Shown here piece after piece: positions 21,140 through 24,278 of a stretch of DNA of 24,278 nucleotides. The stretch covers positions 1-24,278 of the forward strand of contig CAZFVM010000011.1 in assembly GCA_964522305.1 (NCBI GenBank), written 5' to 3'. Both the position numbers and the translations under genes were made by a program. Under the pieces are notes generated by a model. The model had not been told where the DNA came from, ran no database searches, and worked only from the letters and a program-made list of their open reading frames with translations. Source of the DNA: UBA1049 sp964522305 (GTDB lineage Bacteria > Bacillota > Clostridia > Oscillospirales > CAG-382). Each line of letters opens with the position of its first letter. The first letter of the stretch is position 1.

Positions 21140-23734
21140 TTATTCTGCCATTTTCTTTAGCTCAAAGAGCAAAGACAACGCTTCATACGGGGTCAGGGTG
21201 TTCAAGTCCATTTCCCGCAACCTATCTTTTATTTGGTCTGCGGCAATATCTTCGAAGGATATATTATCCCCTTGGGATAGGACTGCAGTCGATCTTTCAC
21301 GAGCAACCCCGTCTTTTTCGTCTAAGGTTTGCAAAATCTCCCTTGCTCTTTTAACCACGGATTTCGGGACCCCTGCCAACTGTGCGACTTCTATCCCATA
21401 GCTGTCATCGGTGGCGCCTTTTATAATCTTGCGGAGGAACACGATGTCGTTGCCCCGCTTTTTTGCTGCAATATTATAGTTTTTTACCCCCGGGACCTCC
21501 TGTTCCATCCCTGTCAACTCGTGATAATGGGTGGCGAACAAAGTCTTTGCTTTTATTCTGTTACAGGTAAACTCCACAACAGCTTTTGCTATGCTCATGC
21601 CGTCATAGGTAGAGGTACCTCTGCCGATTTCATCGTATATTATCAGACTTTTTTGGGTGGCGTTTTGCAATATTTCTGCCACTTCGCTCATCTCGGTCAT
21701 AAAGGTGGAGTGTCCCGACACCAAGTCGTCGGTGGCGCCCACACGGGTAAAGACCTTGTCCACCAGCCCGATTCTTGCAAAGGCAGCAGGGACGAAGGAG
21801 CCAATTTGAGCCATTATCACACAAAGGGCAACCTGACGCATATAGGTGGATTTACCCGCCATATTGGGTCCGGTGATAAGCATCAAGCGGTTGTTGTCAC
21901 AATCCAGCTCGCAATCGTTGGGGACAAAGTAGGTATCCCGCAAGAACTTTTCCACCACGGGGTGGCGGCTGTCTTGAAGGACAATCTTATCGGATATATC
22001 CACCTCCGGACGGGAGTAGTTATACTCCCGGGCAACAGTGGCAAAGGAGGTCAAAACATCCAAAGCCGCCAAGGCGGATGCCGTGGACTGAATCCTGTCG
22101 ATGGACTTCAATATAAACTGTGTCAAAGCTACAAAAAGCTCATACTCCAAAGCAAACAAACGGTCTTTGGCTCCGATAACTCGGCTTTCGATATCCTTTA
22201 ATTCCTCGGTGACATACCGCTCTCCGCCGGTCAAGGTCTGACGGCGGATGTAGTGATCGGGTACTTGGTCGACAAAAGACTTAGATACCTCAATATAATA
22301 ACCAAACACCTTGTTATATCCTACCTTTAAGGTCCGGATCCCGGTTTTTTCCTTTTCGATGGCTTCGATTTTGCTTATCCAAGCCTTGCCGTCGGTCATC
22401 ATCGCCCGCAGTTCGTCTACTGTTTTGTTGCTGCCCGACTTTATTATATTACCCTCTCTCAACAAAGCGGAGGGTTCCTGTGTTATAGTGTTCTCTATGC
22501 TGTCCCCGATATCTTCAAGAACATCGATGTCCTCGTTGATTTCTTTCAACAAGGGGATTTCATTAACTGTGTCAAGGACACCTTTTATCCGGGGCAACAG
22601 TTTTATTGTGGACTCTAAGGACTTTAGGTCCCGGGCGTTTGCGCTCCCGTAGATAAGACGAGTGGACAGCCTTTCCATATCTATAACCTTAGACAACAGT
22701 TCTGTAAGTTCTCCTCTAAGGATATTGTTGTCATATAGTGCCTGAACACCTTCCTGTCTAAGGTTTATGGCGGCGCTGTTTATCAAGGGTTTGTCCACCC
22801 ACTTTTTCAAAAGACGGGCGCCGGGGGAGGTCTTTGTCCTGTCCAACACCCAGAGCAGACTGCCTTTTTTATCGTTGGTACGCAGGTTTTCGGTCAATTC
22901 CAGATTCCTGCGCGTGAAGCCGTCCAGCCCCAGATAGGCATCGTCTTTATAGAATATAAGGTTCTTTAGATAATTAAACCCCACCTTTTGGGTTTGATTA
23001 ATATATTCCAAAAGTCCGCCCACCGCATACAAAGCGACAGAACCGCTACGCTCGGGGTTTTTGTCAAACCATTCTTTTCCGTACTGGTTTTCTATCCCTT
23101 CGGTCATGGTCTTTCCGGAAAAGTAATAATCCTGCACTTTGGTCATCAAGGTGCCGTGTCTGTCGGTGTGTTGTGTCCTTATCTCCTCGGGAAGGTCTTG
23201 GGATATCACTATTTCTTTTGGGTTGTAGGCAGCCAACTCGGACAAAATTTGGTTTTGATAATTTTTGCCCTCAAACTCCGTGGCATAGATATCCCCGGTG
23301 GAGATATCTGCAAAGGCAATCCCCGCCTTGTCTTTTTCTTCAAAAAACAAAGCAGCCAGATAATTGTTCTCGCTGTCCGGCAAAAGCCCGCCCTCGGTAA
23401 CCGTACCGGGGGAGATGATTCGAACAACCTCACGGTTGACGATTCCCTTGGCGGCAGAAGCCTCTTCCATCTGCTCACATACCGCAACCCTGTATCCCTT
23501 GGAGATGAGCTTGGCGATATACCCGTCGGCGGCATGATAGGGAACCCCGCACATGGGGGCACGCTCCTCTAACCCGCAATCCCGGCCGGTCAAGACTAAC
23601 TCTAATTCACCGGAGGCGGTCTTGGCGTCCTCAAAAAACATCTCATAGAAATCCCCCAACCGGAAAAACAAAATACAGTCGGGATATTTTTCTTTTATAT
23701 TGAGATATTGTGCCATCATGGGGGATAAAGCCAA
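21140..23734 (-). CDS. mutS: DNA mismatch repair protein MutS
   Basis: An 864-aa MutS1 that recognises mispairs and recruits MutL. The mismatch-reading FYE (Phe29, Glu31) is in GDFYEMFFEDA near the N-terminus. The connector, lever and clamp regions follow, and the ATPase carries Walker A GPNMAGKST (622-630), Walker B LIIYDE (697-702) and ATHYHEL (734-740). A TTG start is chosen because AAAGGAGG sits 9 nt before it; the nearest ATG is 15 nt further in and too far from that site. The C-terminal helix-turn-helix dimerisation tail (TPYEALSLLFEL) is present, so the gene is full length. It follows the YlbF-family gene by 35 nt, an arrangement common in Firmicutes. Confidence 0.98.
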   Translation of the reverse strand: MALSPMMAQYLNIKEKYPDCILFFRLGDFYEMFFEDAKTASGELELVLTGRDCGLEERAPMCGVPYHAADGYIAKLISKGYRVAVCEQMEEASAAKGIVNREVVRIISPGTVTEGGLLPDSENNYLAALFFEEKDKAGIAFADISTGDIYATEFEGKNYQNQILSELAAYNPKEIVISQDLPEEIRTQHTDRHGTLMTKVQDYYFSGKTMTEGIENQYGKEWFDKNPERSGSVALYAVGGLLEYINQTQKVGFNYLKNLIFYKDDAYLGLDGFTRRNLELTENLRTNDKKGSLLWVLDRTKTSPGARLLKKWVDKPLINSAAINLRQEGVQALYDNNILRGELTELLSKVIDMERLSTRLIYGSANARDLKSLESTIKLLPRIKGVLDTVNEIPLLKEINEDIDVLEDIGDSIENTITQEPSALLREGNIIKSGSNKTVDELRAMMTDGKAWISKIEAIEKEKTGIRTLKVGYNKVFGYYIEVSKSFVDQVPDHYIRRQTLTGGERYVTEELKDIESRVIGAKDRLFALEYELFVALTQFILKSIDRIQSTASALAALDVLTSFATVAREYNYSRPEVDISDKIVLQDSRHPVVEKFLRDTYFVPNDCELDCDNNRLMLITGPNMAGKSTYMRQVALCVIMAQIGSFVPAAFARIGLVDKVFTRVGATDDLVSGHSTFMTEMSEVAEILQNATQKSLIIYDEIGRGTSTYDGMSIAKAVVEFTCNRIKAKTLFATHYHELTGMEQEVPGVKNYNIAAKKRGNDIVFLRKIIKGATDDSYGIEVAQLAGVPKSVVKRAREILQTLDEKDGVARERSTAVLSQGDNISFEDIAADQIKDRLREMDLNTLTPYEALSLLFELKKMAE

Positions 23735-23743
23735 GCCGGGTCG

Positions 23744-23751
23744 CCTCCTTT
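23744..23751 (-). promoter_or_regulatory. Ribosome binding site fixing a TTG start for mutS
   Basis: AAAGGAGG on the minus strand at 23751-23744 stands 9 nt before TTG (23734-23732). The ATG-ATG pair further in (from 23719) is 24 nt away from it, so TTG is the better start. Confidence 0.75.
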
Positions 23752-23769
23752 ATAAAAAGTCAATAACTG

Positions 23770-24156
23770 TTAGCAGCCGGTGCAGCCGGCACAGGACCCG
23801 GTGTCACATCCGGAGAAGGGATTTATAATGCTCTGAAGTCCTGCATCTATTTCAGAAAATATCAGCCCGAGTTTTTCTTCGGCAGCGTTCATTCTATGTA
23901 CCAATTCATGCTCGGAAATTTCGGCGAACAGTTCTTCCACCCTCTTTTTTACCGAGGTCAAGAACTCCGCGTCGGGTTCGTCTTTGGCTTCTTCCTGCTC
24001 GATTACCGAGTTTTGAACGTTGTATTCGCTCATCTTTATAGACAGCGCCCTGTCTCCAAAGTATGCGTCTCTGGCTTCTTTATATTCAATGACGTTAGGA
24101 TCCGCTTCCAATGATTCTAAGAACTCGTTGAATAATGCTCTTGTGTTGTTTTCCAT
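23770..24156 (-). CDS. YlbF/YmcA-family protein with C-terminal cysteine cluster
   Basis: A 128-aa helical protein of the YlbF/YmcA group. In B. subtilis, YlbF, YmcA and YaaT form the Ric complex, which carries iron-sulfur clusters and helps RNase Y process mRNA and control competence and sporulation. The body is predicted coiled helix (ADPNVIEYKEARDAYF; DAEFLTSVKKRVEELFAEI). The C-terminus holds Cys117, Cys122, Cys125 and Cys128, a C-x4-C-x2-C-x2-C set fit for cluster or metal binding. Its place directly before mutS mirrors ymcA near mutS in Bacillus, so a YmcA (RicA) role is likely, but YlbF cannot be excluded. The ATG follows CGAGG. No yaaT homologue is in the window. Confidence 0.85.
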   Translation of the reverse strand: MENNTRALFNEFLESLEADPNVIEYKEARDAYFGDRALSIKMSEYNVQNSVIEQEEAKDEPDAEFLTSVKKRVEELFAEISEHELVHRMNAAEEKLGLIFSEIDAGLQSIINPFSGCDTGSCAGCTGC

Positions 24157-24278
24157 TTTTTATTACCTCGTTTTCTTTTTTTGTTTTGTTAGTTTTTTTT
24201 AGTAGTTTTATATATCTAAGGATCACCCTTGAATAACTTGGAAGTCACGGTTGTGTAAATGAGAAGTTTTCTTTTTGC
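24157..24278 (-). other. AT-rich leader upstream of the ylbF-mutS-mutL-tgt operon
   Basis: These 122 bases hold a ribosome binding site (GAGG) and a run of A-rich sequence on the minus strand. A TATATA lies near 24210-24215, but no convincing -35 box goes with it. The operon promoter may lie here or beyond the window edge. Confidence 0.4.

Noticed and set aside
1..24278. CRISPR arrays, tRNA or rRNA genes, insertion sequences, attachment sites
   Set aside because: I read the intergenic gaps and saw no repeat arrays, cloverleaf-like segments, transposase frames or terminal repeats. A tRNA or repeat search by program was not possible here.

Overview
The window looks like a chromosomal segment of an uncultured Clostridia-type Firmicute. 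The pointers are strong AGGAGG-like ribosome binding sites, consensus sigma-A promoters (TTGACA-N17-TATAAT types), a TPP-riboswitch-controlled thiT, a YlbF/YmcA-family protein beside mutS-mutL, a YugP-type membrane protease, and a minD-mgsA neighbourhood that in clostridia belongs to the cell-division min region. I see no phage, IS, integron, CRISPR, tRNA or rRNA sequence. No genus is claimed.

Left part (about 100-10,850, all + strand): one strong promoter at 108-136 leads a tightly packed unit in which most junctions are ATGA or TAATG overlaps. The order is a MinD-family ATPase, a methylglyoxal-synthase-fold protein that has lost its catalytic residues, hisS, aspS, then a five-gene Gld-like ABC cassette: ATPase, six-helix permease, GldG-like anchored protein, a very large DUF4340-type protein, and a lipoprotein. 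A TPP riboswitch and intrinsic terminator end this stretch and control a lone thiamine ECF substrate-binding protein, thiT.

Middle (11,614-16,603): a consensus promoter drives a YugP zinc protease and a 251-aa protein that I read as a PD-(D/E)xK-like nuclease domain plus a winged helix. This gene meets the dut-aroQ genes tail to tail with a 4-bp gap. Each convergent transcript appears to terminate inside the opposite gene. Upstream of aroQ on the minus strand lies an 846-aa fusion of a sugar-isomerase TIM barrel with a complete acyl-CoA-synthetase-like AMP ligase. Its transcript starts at a perfect consensus promoter and carries a long structured leader of about 225 nt.

Right part (16,604-24,278): a divergent intergenic region serves the fusion gene and a Gfo/Idh/MocA oxidoreductase with distinctive codon use. 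A perfect 13-bp bidirectional terminator separates the oxidoreductase from a minus-strand operon ylbF-mutS-mutL-tgt (mismatch repair plus queuosine tRNA modification), whose beginning lies near or beyond the right edge.

Most promising for new biology: the catalytically dead MGS-like protein coupled to MinD, the TIM-barrel/AMP-ligase fusion with its structured leader and divergent oxidoreductase, the nuclease-like winged-helix protein, and the Gld-like cassette with a duplicated, insert-bearing DUF4340 protein.
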